From assembly GCA_034440615.1 (NCBI GenBank), contig JAOTOM010004789.1, positions 124,001 to 188,000 on the forward strand: 64,000 bases of DNA, in the 5' to 3' direction. The DNA is from Ashinkailepas kermadecensis. Taxonomy: Eukaryota > Arthropoda > Thecostraca > Neolepadidae. Positions 32,050 to 42,760 of the stretch are shown piece by piece. The translations under genes were made by a program, and so were the position numbers. Within the stretch, counting starts at the first letter, position 1, and the number at the start of each line of letters is the position of its first letter. The notes beneath the pieces were generated by a model. That model had not been told where the DNA came from, ran no database searches, and saw only the letters and a list, made by a program, of their open reading frames with translations.

Positions 32050-33512
32050 TTGACCTTCAGTCGGTAAGATATGTGGAGAAGGCACCCAAAGCATCAAATC
32101 CAGGCATGTATAGTTGAGAGACCGAGCTGGCATGTACCCTCGCGGGCAGGTCGAGCCGCGGCAGCAGACAGGTCATTCATCTGACGAGGTGTACACCTAC
32201 AGATGGTGCATGTCATGCTGTTGCCGGTGTTGGTCAGAGCGTTCGACACCTTGCCGTCAATCATGGTGAGTTGAAGATTGTACGCCACTATGAGACTGGT
32301 GCCGTCTGTTGCGGTGACGCAAGTCGGCCTCAGTAGACTTATCTCGGATTCAACACTGTCTCGTTCTTTCCGGGAGGCCTCTGCTGTCTCACGCTTGTAC
32401 TGGATCCGCAACGGCCGGCTGAAGCGGGTTGAAGACGGCGTTAGGTTGATTCAGACGCAAGTGCCACCAACCGTCAGTTGCAAAGGCACCAGAGTGGCAC
32501 AGAACAGATTTTGTTCTACAGCTTTATCGCCATCTCCCATCTGTTTGTATACAGATTGCTCTGTTGCCACGTCAAATCTCAATTTGACGTGAAGCACCTC
32601 CGAAGTGTAGGTGCTGGATGACGTAGACGGCTGGTGAGTAGCTGAAGCTGAGTCGGTACGGGCGACAGACGGCAGACATGCCACCAGCCGCTGCGTCGTA
32701 TGATACAGGAGAGCCTGCAGTGTCACCTCAGCTGATGTCTCGGTGAATTGCATGCTGCTGGATGCCGGATGGCACTCTACCTTGGCTGCATGCACCTTTC
32801 CATAGGCGGGCAGGATGTCTGTCTTCGCGGCATCATTCGTTACTCGGCGGACCATACGGTAGCCGTGCACAGACAAGCCAACTGACACATACATTGCCAA
32901 CGTCCGGTCTCCTGAAGCGCACTCGGGATGGCTCACTTTATAGCTTCTGAGAGCCCGGCGAATCTTGCTGGATCGATTCGGTGATGCCCCCACCTGTCGC
33001 AGCACGAAAGCCACGTCCTCCATGCCCTCAGTACGAGCACTTTGCCTGGCAGCCTCCACGAGCTGCAGAGAACTGTGCTGCTGAGCAACTCTTGAGGAGG
33101 CCCGACGCGCTGAGCTGATCGTAGATTCTATCTGGTCGCCTTCGCGCTTCCTCCACGGCCTCGTCATTAAAACGGGTATTGGCTTCATCACTCACGACGT
33201 GGTCATCACGCTTCAGGGGTACAGAGAACACTTCGTTTCCGAAAGATAAGTCGCAAACTGACTTCTGAATTTATCCTGGGCTCGCTTACATAACCGACTT
33301 TCCTTTAAGTTCTTGGCGATCAAGTCGGACGCCTTTTTCATGTCCACAATCGAGGACTCACTCGGGACAAAGCCCTGAGGGATTTTCTCCATAACCAACT
33401 GCAAACTATAATTAAACACATGAGCATAATAGTTTTCACACCCAAACGCTTTTGCACTGGATAACAAGTATACTAATTTATCTCTGCTGACGCGCACCTC
33501 CATGCTCACTGT
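32050..33512 (-). pseudogene. RAG1/Transib-like transposase remnant
   Basis: Three minus-strand segments in order: 33509-33213 (starts MSMEVRVSRDKLVYLL), 33191-32451 (VAFVLRQVGASPNRSSKI, DILPAYGKVHAAKVECHP, TSAEVTLQALLYHT, then LRFDVATEQSVYKQ with its D near 32571) and 32411-32094 (LQLTMIDGKVSNALTN, then C-T-I-C and GLSTIHAWI). The sequence F-D, x-M-I-D-G-K, C-x-x-C, L-H-x-W-I is the layout I recall from invertebrate RAG1-core-like transposases. The C-terminal third, including the final catalytic glutamate, is missing after a stop at about 32094. Two frameshifts break the rest. Family name is inference from motif order. Confidence 0.5.
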
Positions 33513-34490
33513 ACGCTAAATCAAACCACACTGACCCGACCCTTACAGCCAAGGACAACTTCCCTGCCATGGGAAACGCTGTGCGTGGCCTATCTCGACT
33601 CAGTCGCCTCGTCAGTTAGGGGAGTATTTGGCATAGCGACCGCTGGATCAGGTAGGTTACCCGGTCAAAACACCCCGCCAGCCGGCGCGTCGCGGCGTCC
33701 GGCTCGGGCTTCCCCGTGCCGCCCGGGCTGGCCACCGCACAGAGGCCTGCCGGGATACAATTGATCACTACCGCTGTTAGAGCAGCTAGGTGTAGCTGAA
33801 ACTTACGGTACATATAGACAAAGGATCCCCAATTTCATTGTGATTGGTCTCTGGTTGTGCGCTGTTGTGCGTTTTTTTAAAACCTTATTTGAACTTGGAG
33901 GTACTAAAAAGTTGAACGACTATTGAAATGACTTATTGTTTGATGCAAAATAGCAAATTGTGAATCGTGTTATGCCTTTTTGAATTGCTCATCGTATTGG
34001 GACTGTTCTCACTTGCCCAGGTTTTTAGAATGCATCTTACTTTTATCAGTCGTTAAACTCCGACAAAATTTGTGCACATGCGCATCGTTTTTTTCCGCAC
34101 CTAATGTTGTCCATGTTCATGGACTTGTTACTATATCACATTTTGTGAAAATATTCCTGAAAACTGTGATCAGGTGTGCTTCAAGCATTTGCTGATGCAA
34201 TGGCGCCACAAATGTGGCATTGTCGAGAAATGGATTTCTGGCCAGTTTTTTTCTCAGTTATAGAGTTATCACACTGTGCGACGGTATGACGAATGCTGCC
34301 GGCCGGCTCCGGCAGTGAGTCGCGCGTGCTGTGTTGAGGAACCGCCCGGGAGACACGCAGGGAAGCACTCAGGAACTTGTGAGAGGGTGGGGCGGGTGAA
34401 AAGGAAGCGGTTAGGTGAGGGTAAAACAACAGGGGGAGGGATGAAGAGAGAACGAGGGAGAGTAGCTGGTCGTCAGTGAGTAAGTGTAAG
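33513..34490. other. No gene recognised (intron 2)
   Basis: AT-rich with no supported coding sequence. Confidence 0.5.
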
Positions 34491-34493
34491 TGC

Positions 34494-34494
<1 letters not shown>

Positions 34495-34591
<97 letters not shown>

Positions 34592-34636
34592 TAGAGAGAT
34601 AGAGAGAGAGAGATAGAGATAGAGAGATAGAGAGAT

Positions 34637-34693
<57 letters not shown>

Positions 34694-34766
34694 TAGAGAG
34701 AGAGAGATAGAGAGATAAGAGATAGAGAGAGAGAGAGATAGAGAGATAGAGAGATAGAGAGATAGA

Positions 34767-34802
<36 letters not shown>

Positions 34803-34804
34803 TA

Positions 34805-34845
<41 letters not shown>

Positions 34846-34855
34846 GATAGAGAGG
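34495..34855. repeat. (GA)n microsatellite with GATA interruptions, 360 bp
   Basis: A pure GA run to about 34570, then GA tracts interrupted by gata. A polypurine strand this long is mirror-symmetric and can form triplex (H-DNA). The minus-strand SL-repeat ORF is an artefact. Confidence 0.98.
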
Positions 34856-34972
34856 GTGACCCAGAATTATACCTCTGAATTGACATTCTTTTCTGCTATG
34901 AAATTTCAGTAATATTTCGGGAAGTACCCATATTCTCTGTCCGGAGATCGGTTTTTGTGCCAGTTGTTTCCG

Positions 34973-35460
34973 GCGATTGATCAGCTGGTGGCGATATCGG
35001 TGCCACTGCTACAGTCACCGCCTATAGCGGCAGATCAGCTGGTGGCGATATCGGTGCCACTGCTGCAGTTACCGCCTATAGCGACAGATCAGCTGGTGGC
35101 TATATCGGTACCACTGCTACAGTCGCCACCTATAGCGACATATCAGCTGGTGGCGATATCGGTGCCATTGGTACAGTCACCGCGTATAGCGACATATCAG
35201 CTGGTGGCGATATCGGTGTCACTGCTACAGTCACCGCCTATAGCGACATATCAGCTGGTGGCGATATCGGTGCCACTGCTAGTCACCGCCTATAGCGACA
35301 GATCAGCTGGTGGCGATATCGGTGCCACTGCTACAGTCACCGCCTATAGCGACATATCAGCTGGTGGCGATATCGGTGCCATTGCTACAGTCACCGCCTA
35401 TAGCGACAGATCAGCTGGTGGCGATATCGGTGCCACTGCTACAGTCACCGCCTATGGCGA
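34973..35460. repeat. 54-bp minisatellite, 9 copies
   Basis: Unit tcagctggtggcgatatcgg, tgccactgctacagtcaccg, cctatagcgaca(g/t)a. One copy lacks four bases (about 35278). Plus-strand ORF is an artefact of the 18-codon unit. Confidence 0.97.
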
Positions 35461-35609
35461 CAGCGACGGTACCACATCCGCTAACGTTCTCTGCCGATAA
35501 CGGTGTGTTGGCCGACCCTGCGCCTGCAACACGAGAGTCCCATAGCCCACCTTTTCCTCACTCGCGAACAGCGCTCCCAGTGGTGCCTTAAAAATGTTTA
35601 CGCGCGGCA

Positions 35610-35835
35610 GAAACCCGGCAGACACCCGACAGACACCCGACAGACTCCCGACAGACTCCCGGCAGACTCCCGGCAGACTCCCGGCAGACTCCCGACAGAC
35701 TCCCGACAGACTCCCGACAGACTCCCGGCAGACTCCCGGCAGACTCCCGGCAGACTCCCGACAGACTCCCGACAGACTCCCGACAGACTCCCGACAGACT
35801 CCCGGCAGACTCCCGGCAGACTCCCGACAGAATCC
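35610..35835. repeat. 11-bp minisatellite, about 20 copies
   Basis: Unit cagactcccga or cagactcccgg. The a/g types occur in blocks, giving a higher-order pattern. Confidence 0.97.
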
Positions 35836-36583
35836 TGACGTCGGCGGGACCCGGCAGAACCGAGCAGAACCCGACGTCTCGGACGACACAGTATAAACAG
35901 ATGACGTCACGCAATGTGTCATAGCGATTATGATACAGTAGCTTTGTTCGACGTCGGCGACATGCCACCAAATGGAGTCTGCTCAGGGGTGGAACTTTGT
36001 GCATGTTTGGTGTTGTTAATGCAACACCAATTGACAAGTTTAACATTAGGCCTTTGCCGTTGCATGGAATCAGTGAACGCAAAATTTGGCTTGGCAGCAC
36101 AAATCATTTTGGGAAGTAGATTCTTTATATGCAACACCCATGCGGTTGATAATCAGCTTGTTTGAGGTTGAGGTCGTTACCTCCTTAATCCCAACCCCCG
36201 CTTGGTTCTTGCACCATTGTCCCTCATCCTGGTATGAGTGAGCAGTTTTCGACACTTCAGTTTTCGGCACCGTTATCAGCGTTGCAGCCGTTAAAGGAAA
36301 ATATCTTCCTTTAACAGGAAGATATTTTCATCTGCTTCCCTATTGTAACCTCATTGCCTCGCCCTCCATCAAAACCATTACCATTGACGTGCAAGAGTAG
36401 TGTGCTAGTACCAAATATCTGGGAATTAATGCTATCTTGGTACTTCAGTGAGTAGCACCTCCTGAGTCAATTAGTGCTACTGTGGATCATTTGAGGCGCA
36501 GTAAACAAGCAAATGAGGCGCTTCATGGCGCATTAGATAGATGACGTCAGCCCGCTAGTATGACGCTGACGGTATGAAACGTG
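35836..36583. other. No gene; one strong hairpin
   Basis: The only notable element is a perfect inverted repeat at 36297-36329: gaaaatatcttcct, loop ttaac, aggaagatattttc. No promoter or gene context that would explain it. Confidence 0.6.
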
Positions 36584-36640
36584 CCTGGGCGCTGCATGAC
36601 CTCCGCAGTCGATGCGCCCCTAAGCCCCGATAACCAACCG
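36584..36640 (+). mobile_element. Micro-retroposon, full hairpin (57 bp)
   Basis: cctgggcgctgcatgacctc, cgcagtcgatgcgcccctaa, gccccgataaccaaccg between exact 10-bp repeats atgaaacgtg (36574-36583 and 36641-36650). The insert has the whole 6-bp stem and nothing 5' of it. Confidence 0.9.
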
Positions 36641-38151
36641 ATGAAACGTGACGTCAGAGTCTGCCACTGCCTGCAACCTTCTGCCGCTGCCTGCCAACTT
36701 CTGCCGCCGACGTCGCCAACGTCGGGTCTCCCGGAAAAGATTCTGCCGGAATGCTGCCGAGTGTAAGCAGGCCTGTACTGCTGGGAAAAGCCCAAGCTAC
36801 TATCTGCTTAGCTCAATGTCATTGAAGTAATGGCTGTAGCTACTATTCGAAAACATTGGCTATCAAAGATCCAGCAGACGGCGACCTTCTTGCCCACTGT
36901 TCCATGCGCAGTGGGGCGCGTCAACCCTCGTCATCAGAGGAGCGCGAATTGCCATTGCGCAAGTGGTGTTCTCGCAACTAGCCGTTTGCCATGATTGCTA
37001 TGTTTGTTTTTGTCACGTCATGCCAGTAGCAGAGATATTGCTTCTTCTCTGATTTCACGTTTGAAGCATTCTGTCCGAAATTGCAGGGCCTTTTTTTGCC
37101 TTTCAGTACGTTATTGTGCTTGTCGAATTACTATGCTACTCACTAATTCCGGACAATGTAGCCTTTTGGGCCTCCACTCCATGTCTGCTAAAAGCTGAAA
37201 GCGTGATTTGCGCACAAGATCATTTGGCCAAGTGGTACCAGAAATGGGAGCTCACGTGACCACAGATAATTTGTTCACTATTTATTCAGCCCAGGGCAGA
37301 CGATCTATAGTCGTGTAACTTGCACCCGGATCGTCACTTTCAACTACGTCAAGCAACCCACAAAATTACAAGTGTATTGTTACTGCAGTTCATTTGGATG
37401 GCATATCAGGCTTCAACACACAGCCACTGACTAAACAGTGGACGAAGTATATCGAGATTATCCGTACTCCAGCAGGCACGGACTGAATCTAACGCCGGAA
37501 AACACCACTGCTAATCTGCAACGCTTGTGCCTCCGGGTCTTCCCGTTTCCGATGCGTTGCAGCCGTTAAAGTTCGACTTGCGCTTGTATAAAACAGCATT
37601 TATTTCCACCAGCTGTCCAGGACTGGGCTGAAAACTGGAACCCATATACAAACCTGCAACACAGCAGCCGCTAGAGCACCGTGGAGGACACCCGTTACAA
37701 ACCCTTTGGCAGATGATGTGAGAACTCAAGCCTCCAGAGTCCAGAGCACAGCAAGCGTATCCGTGCCCAAGGCTTATTGAGTCAGGTTGGATAATAGCGT
37801 CATCTGCTGGGGTGTCGTTTAGCTACATATATGACGAGTATGACGATTGTGATCGATATCAGTTCTTATCTGTGCGCGCACAAATTTAGTCAATGGGGTC
37901 TGAAAGTTGATAAAGATGTAGATGGCGCTGAGAGTCAATGGTCACCCAGCCTTCTTTGGCGAACCTAAAGCGCTATGTTTTGTGGGTTAGGGAGGGCAGA
38001 ATCTTCATATTTAAAAAGCCTATTGTACATTTTGTAAGCAGCGTATGTTGTTTGCGCGTATTTAATTATGTTGAATGTACTTCAGACACGTCTAGTTTGC
38101 TGGAATATTTACCATTAGTGCGCTAGAAATTAGGAGAAGCAAGCCAGAAGT
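36641..38151. other. No gene recognised (intron 2)
   Basis: ctgccgctgcctgc repeats at 36660-36720, otherwise unique sequence with no coding support. Confidence 0.5.
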
Positions 38152-38220
38152 ATGGGTGTATGTGCGGTTCCCGGCTGCCATAAACGTGATCCATCTATCA
38201 GGTTTCCAGCAAACTGCAAG
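38152..38220 (+). CDS. Possible first exon of a THAP-domain gene
   Basis: ATG at 38152 opens 23 codons reading MGVCAVPGCHKRDPSIRFPA then NCK, followed directly by gtaaga, a good splice donor. The start M-x-x-C-x-x-x-G-C and the downstream R-F-P are the N-terminal C2CH half of a THAP domain (zinc-dependent DNA binding, common in transposase-derived genes). I did not find the second half (W, then C-x-x-H and the AVPTIF-type end) downstream in this intron. It may be a lone remnant of a P-element-like or THAP gene, or a nested gene I cannot complete. Confidence 0.35.
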
Positions 38221-39162
38221 GTAAGAAGGCAGAAAATTGATTTGAAAAACAACTATTGTTTGACTGCCTTTCTGTAAAAGACGTAGTGGGAACCATTTAG
38301 GAAAGCACTGGTAAGGTACCTAGGCACATTAGGTACCAAGGTAAGTACCTATCTATTGTCCAGACTGTAAAGTATGGCACAAGGTTCACTGGGGCACATC
38401 AGCCCACAGTGAAAATATGCACCAATCCACATCAAGGGTGAGAATTTGACTCCAATCTGCACCCCACCCCCAATCCATAGCCAGGAATTTGTCATGGCTA
38501 ATACCTAACATGCTAAGATTGGATTGTCAGCCTACTTAATTTGAAACTAATAATTTGAGTTCCACCCATAAGTTATGTTCAGTCAAATTAATTTCACCAA
38601 AATTGCATTGCAGGTTAGGTTGGGCAGTGGGTATCTGGTCACCTAGAGCTAGGTACCTTACCAAGGTAGTTGTTCATATGGGCCCCATTAGGGGCCCACA
38701 CCCACCTCTCAGGGAGCCTGCACTGCTTGGGGCACTGACTCCCAGGGGCCCACATCTCTTGTGGGTCCTGTACACAGGAGTGTATCCAGAAAGCTGTCAA
38801 GGGGGGGGTGACCTCATAGAGAGGGTGCCCATGCTGTGCCAGGATACCAGCCAAGAATGTCCTTCCTGGAGTAGGCAGGGTGGCAAGTGATGTTTGATGA
38901 GGCCTGCTAGTATTCCATGTTCCGGTCTTGGGGGTGGGGGAGCAATGTCTGGTGTGACCCACAGGTATTCCATGTGCCAATCTTGGGTGGGGGGTCTGAC
39001 ACTTGTGAAATTGTGCCCCATCTTGGGAAAATTATTGTACAGATTAAGGGGTTTAGGGTAGGCTTTAGGTCAGGTTTGGTCAGGCCGGGTTAGGTTTCAG
39101 CCCCACCCAATGTGTGATGCCTGCTAAATGAATACCGGAACTTCTCAGGGAACCTGCACATC
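38221..39162. other. No gene recognised
   Basis: aggtacctaggtacc-type short repeats at 38315-38350 and ggtgtgacccacaggtattc-type repeats at 38890-39000. No coding support. Confidence 0.5.
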
Positions 39163-39170
39163 CACTAGAG

Positions 39171-39382
39171 CGGTGGTTCCCAACCTTTTTGGTCCATTTC
39201 CCCTTTCGCCTCTGGCCAAACCTGCCGTTTCCCCCCTAAAAAACTGAAGTTATATTTGTGTGTCACTCAAGACATCACTTACGTCAATGAGACAAATGCG
39301 TAATGGATCCCATCAAAATTTCCCCCCTGAAATACCGAAATTTCCACCCAGGGGGAAATTTCTCCCCGGTTGGGAACCACTG
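39171..39382. mobile_element. hAT MITE (212 bp), CAGTGGTTCCCAACC type
   Basis: Left end cggtggttcccaacctttt, right end ccccggttgggaaccactg. These termini are a widespread hAT signature. Flanking 8-bp duplications cactagag (39163-39170) and cactaggg (39383-39390) differ at one base. No ORF inside. Confidence 0.9.
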
Positions 39383-39390
39383 CACTAGGG

Positions 39391-40944
39391 GGACCTGTAA
39401 CTGTACCTCTGCAAGCCAGTGCTACCAGTCTGGCTGCTTGAAGCCAGGCATATGAGACCTGGCCCAGCCTCCCATGTTCATGGGCACCCTTTGCACCCCC
39501 CACCCCCACAACCTTTCTTCAACACAATATTTCCGAAATCCTTTGCCTAAATGACTTGCAACCCTAATAAAAGCCACATGCCAACACCGACTCCCGGCAA
39601 CCCCACGCAAAATGCACAGCAAAGATGGCCGACGCCTCCTCGTCGGGTGACCATTGCGTACAGCGCCGCCCTGGTGGCCAAATCGTAGCTTTCAGACCCC
39701 ATTACAGTGCAGCATTTTTGTGACAATAGGTAAACACCTTTCGCCGAAGCGGCTTCAAAATCTATCGATGTATCACCGAGTTTGCTTCAGCTAAATTTAC
39801 CGGTTGAAAATGATATAGGCGCACGTGCTGTCACGTCAGTTAAGCTCCCGTGGGAGGGGCTTGATATGTGAATATAAATACAGCCAATGGAGTTGCGTTC
39901 CACGAAAGCTATTCTTTCTATTGTCATCACAATTCTGCACTCTAATTGGTTAATTTGTCGCGCGCGCAGATAAAAGACTGAAATCGATCGTAATCGCCAC
40001 ACGCGTCATATCTGTAGCTGAGTGACACCCCGGCAGCTGATGCTATTGTCCAGGCATGCCGGTGCCATATCATAACACACATCATTCAGAATCGCCCGAT
40101 GCAGGGCTACTTTAGACCAGACAGATGCGGAAGAGCCGATTTGTCGCCAACTCCAACATTTGGTGCCAAATTGCCAGGGCGGTGGCAGATCTTAACCACG
40201 CCACACCATCCACAGCAACTGGTCCACTCACTGAACATTTTGGATCAACACGCAGCAAACACTCGCGTACGTAATCGCAGACAGGAAGTCAGCCAGTATT
40301 TCTGCCAGAATTCCGGCTACTTTTGACGAATACGTTGCCAACAACAGCCACGAGACTCTGGTACACGCAGATGGGTCAGACCACTATGACACCAAATAGG
40401 CGAAGGCATCACTGGAACAGACAGGCCTCGAGACTTCCAAATGTTTGCCGTGTGAAGGTAAGGTTTAACCATGCCACTCATAGTGATGCATACATCATAA
40501 AATCAGTACATACAACTATGCTAAGGTGTATTCCATAGTTTGTTACCTCACCCATATTTTTAACGGAATTTGTGTCCCCTTACTCTGTCATCTCAAAAAC
40601 AATTCGGTACTCCGCCACTCGTTTACAACAGTCTGGACTCAGCTCGTCTGATCCCTATAGCGTTGCCCCCGAGACGAACACCGTGCTCTTCTACCATTTT
40701 GCAAGTCTCTCGCGAAGCAGAACCGGCTTTCCATCTCGACCATAACATTAGCCAGGTTAGCTGCGGTAAGATAGACGGCAAGTGGAACAGTGTACCCAGG
40801 TAGCGTCCCGAACTGGAATCACAGTGGCTTATCAGTGGGCTTTGTTAGTAATCACCAGGGACTGTATTTAAAGCAAGTGCATGCCTGTGTGGAGCCCGTG
40901 TGCGCGCTCATGACATGATGACCGACTGCCGATGCTGTGGGAGT
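39391..40944. other. No gene supported (end of intron 2)
   Basis: An aagATGGCCGACG context at 39622 opens only 33 codons. A possible donor (gtgaaggtaagg, about 40452) follows a short frame. Neither gives a recognisable protein. Confidence 0.45.
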
Positions 40945-41112
40945 GCTTCTGACGGCGCTTCTGCTGATGCTCCTGACGGTGCCGCCGTCAGTCGGCTTCT
41001 GCTGACGGTGCCGCCGTCAGTCGACTTCTGCTGACGGTGCCGCCGTCAGTCGGCTCCTGCTGACGGTGCCGCCGTCAGTCGACTTCTGCTGACGGTGTTG
41101 CCATCAGTCGGC
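40945..41112. repeat. 29-bp minisatellite abutting exon 3, 5-6 copies
   Basis: Unit cttctgctgacggtgccgcc, gtcagtcgg. Units are spaced 29 bp, and each contains a hairpin (ctgacgg/ccgtcag) and a ttctgct...cag phrase resembling a 3' splice site. The array ends about 18 bp before the real exon-3 acceptor. Confidence 0.93.
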
Positions 41113-41130
41113 TCTTTATTTGGGCTTCAG

Positions 41131-41340
41131 GACGCATCGAGCAGTGCGGCCGTGTTGCAGGAGATCAACAAGAGGCTGTCGCTGCCGGCCGACCTGCACC
41201 TGCCCGAGTCTTTTCTGCAGAAACAGTCGCTCAGCCCGACGCTGGACGGCAGCCTCACCCGCGCCACTCGCCGCCAGTCGCTCTCCGAGATCGGCTTCGG
41301 CCAGCAGGACACTTACATCAAGCTGGACAAGCTGGGGGAG
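41131..41340 (+). CDS. CDK16/17: PCTAIRE kinase, coding exon 3
   Basis: Acceptor gggcttcag at 41122-41130; donor gtgagc at 41341. It has 70 codons, phase 0 at both ends. The peptide begins DASSSAAVLQ, then EINKRLSLPADLHLPESFLQ, and includes RRQSLSEIGFGQ, then YIKLDKLGE, the first strand of the kinase N-lobe leading into the glycine loop. NKRLSLPAD and SLSEIGFG are diagnostic of CDK16/17/18. The RRxSLSEIGFG serine corresponds to the PKA site of human CDK16 (Ser153) reported to control cyclin Y binding. A second in-frame acceptor (gtgttgcag, exon start 41161) would drop ten residues and begin exactly at the conserved EINKRLSLP block, so alternative acceptor use is possible. Confidence 0.95.
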
Positions 41341-41421
41341 GTGAGCGCTCACCCGCCGACCAGCTGTCTGTGTGGGGCCGGCCGGTTGGGATCGGTTAGA
41401 TTGTGGTCTGTGTGGGGCTCG

Positions 41422-41476
41422 CCCTGTGGTACTCCACTAACCGATCGGATAGATCGGTTAGTGGAGTACCACAGGG
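41422..41476. repeat. Perfect 25-bp hairpin at LINE 5' junction
   Basis: Left arm ccctgtggtactccactaac, cgatc (41422-41446), loop ggata, right arm 41452-41476. The right arm encodes the V-S-G-V-P-Q-G of the LINE reverse transcriptase, so the left arm is an inverted copy of the LINE's first bases. It lies about 80 bp after the exon-3 donor. Confidence 0.95.
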
Positions 41477-42760
41477 CTCTGTTCTAGGGCCACTTCTCTT
41501 TATCATCTTTGTGACTACCATTGAGGTAGGGTTGAGGAATAGAGTGTTCAAATTTGTTGATGACATCAAGCTGGTAGGAGTGGCAAACAGTTGTGATCAA
41601 TCTATAAATATTCAACTAGACTTGGAGGGTCTAAAAAAGTGGGCTGACCAATGGCAGATGTCTTTCAACTATGACAAGTGTAAGGTTATGCATCTGGGGT
41701 CTGGACGTGAGACTTTCAGATATACAATGGGAGGGAGGGAACTGGATGTTATTGAAGAGGAAAGGGACTTAGGTGTGTTGGTTTCAAAAGACCTTAAAGC
41801 AGAAAAAAAAACAATGTATCTCAGCTAGGAACAGGGCACTCAGAATGCTGGGACTCATTAATAGAAGTGTGATATATAAGAGGAAGGAAGTCATGAGAAA
41901 AAAAACTGTACTTAGCATATGTGCGACCCCACTTAGTTAGTTATTTTGGCTTTAGGGCGCTTCGACCAGAGTTGATCACTCGCGCCCAAATGTGCGACCC
42001 CACTTGGAATATTCTGTACAAGCATGGAGCCCCTACATAGAAAAAGATATAGATATGTTAGAAAGAGTGCAGCGCAAAGCAACTAGACTCATCAGTGGAA
42101 TAGGTAACTTAGAATATGGAGAAAGGCTTGTGGCATTAGATATGTACTCACTCAAGTATAGGAGATTAAGGGGGAACATGATTGAAATGTACAAAATTGT
42201 TAAAAGACTAGATCAGGTCAATTTGAATGGCACTCTTCTGCTTAGAGTATCACATAGGGGTCATCAATTCAGGTTAGACAAGTTGAGGTGTAGGACAGTT
42301 AAGCGACAACAGGTCTTCAGTCAAAGGGTTGTTGATCAGTGGAATGGGCTGCCTGCTGATGTTGTGGGGAGATCCTCATTGAATGTATTTAAAAGTAGGG
42401 TGGACAAATTTTTAAACAGGAAAATCTTGTTTTTGAGTTAGAATTTGTGATTGAAGGGGTGAGATTTATGTTAAGTAAGTGTGCACGGCACAGACCCCTT
42501 TAAGGCATGGATGCAGTTTGAAAATTATTGATGGGGCATTTAATCCACATGTGTTAAGAGGGATCAGGGAAATGGGGATGGATAGCTAGGGTAAATAGGC
42601 ATTGATGGGTGGGTGGGATATTGGTGGACTGGTTTCTTCAGGATGTGGGATGGTTGGGGTGGGTCTTTTTACCAGGCTTATGGTATCTTCCATTTACAGA
42701 CTTAACTGGATGGGCCCTTGGGTCTCTTATTAAGTCTAAACGCTTTATAACTTTATGTAG
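41452..42760 (+). pseudogene. CR1/L2-like LINE, 5'-truncated reverse transcriptase
   Basis: The plus strand opens with SGVPQGSVLGPLLF, then the catalytic F-V-D-D box (FVDDIKLVG), LKKWADQWQMSFNYDKCKVM, L-G-V-x-V-S-K-D-L and, after a frameshift in an A-run near 41805, RALRMLGLINRSVIYKR. After a second break it continues MRPHLEYSVQAWSPYIEKDI, LERVQRKATRLI, YGERLVALDMYSLKYRRLRG and ends at 42441. This is the second half of a CR1/L2/jockey-type ORF2, the domain order running from RT palm to the C-terminal thumb region. The 5' half including the endonuclease is absent. The 3' UTR ends ataactttatg near 42755. A 55-bp micro-retroposon interrupts it at 41935-41989. Non-functional. Confidence 0.88.
41935..41989 (-). 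mobile_element. Micro-retroposon nested in the LINE (55 bp)
   Basis: The minus strand reads tgggcgcgagtgatcaactc, tggtcgaagcgccctaaagc, caaaataactaact. Exact 16-bp target-site duplications atgtgcgaccccactt lie at 41919-41934 and 41990-42005. This is the cleanest proof that the hairpin module inserts as a unit. It is of the same subtype as 28477-28530. Confidence 0.95.

Noticed and set aside
34473..34886. 137-codon SLSLSLY-repeat ORF
   Set aside because: Translation of the GA/GATA microsatellite.
39622..39720. Start exon suggested by aagATGGCCGACG
   Set aside because: Only 33 codons before a stop, no splice donor in frame, no recognisable peptide.
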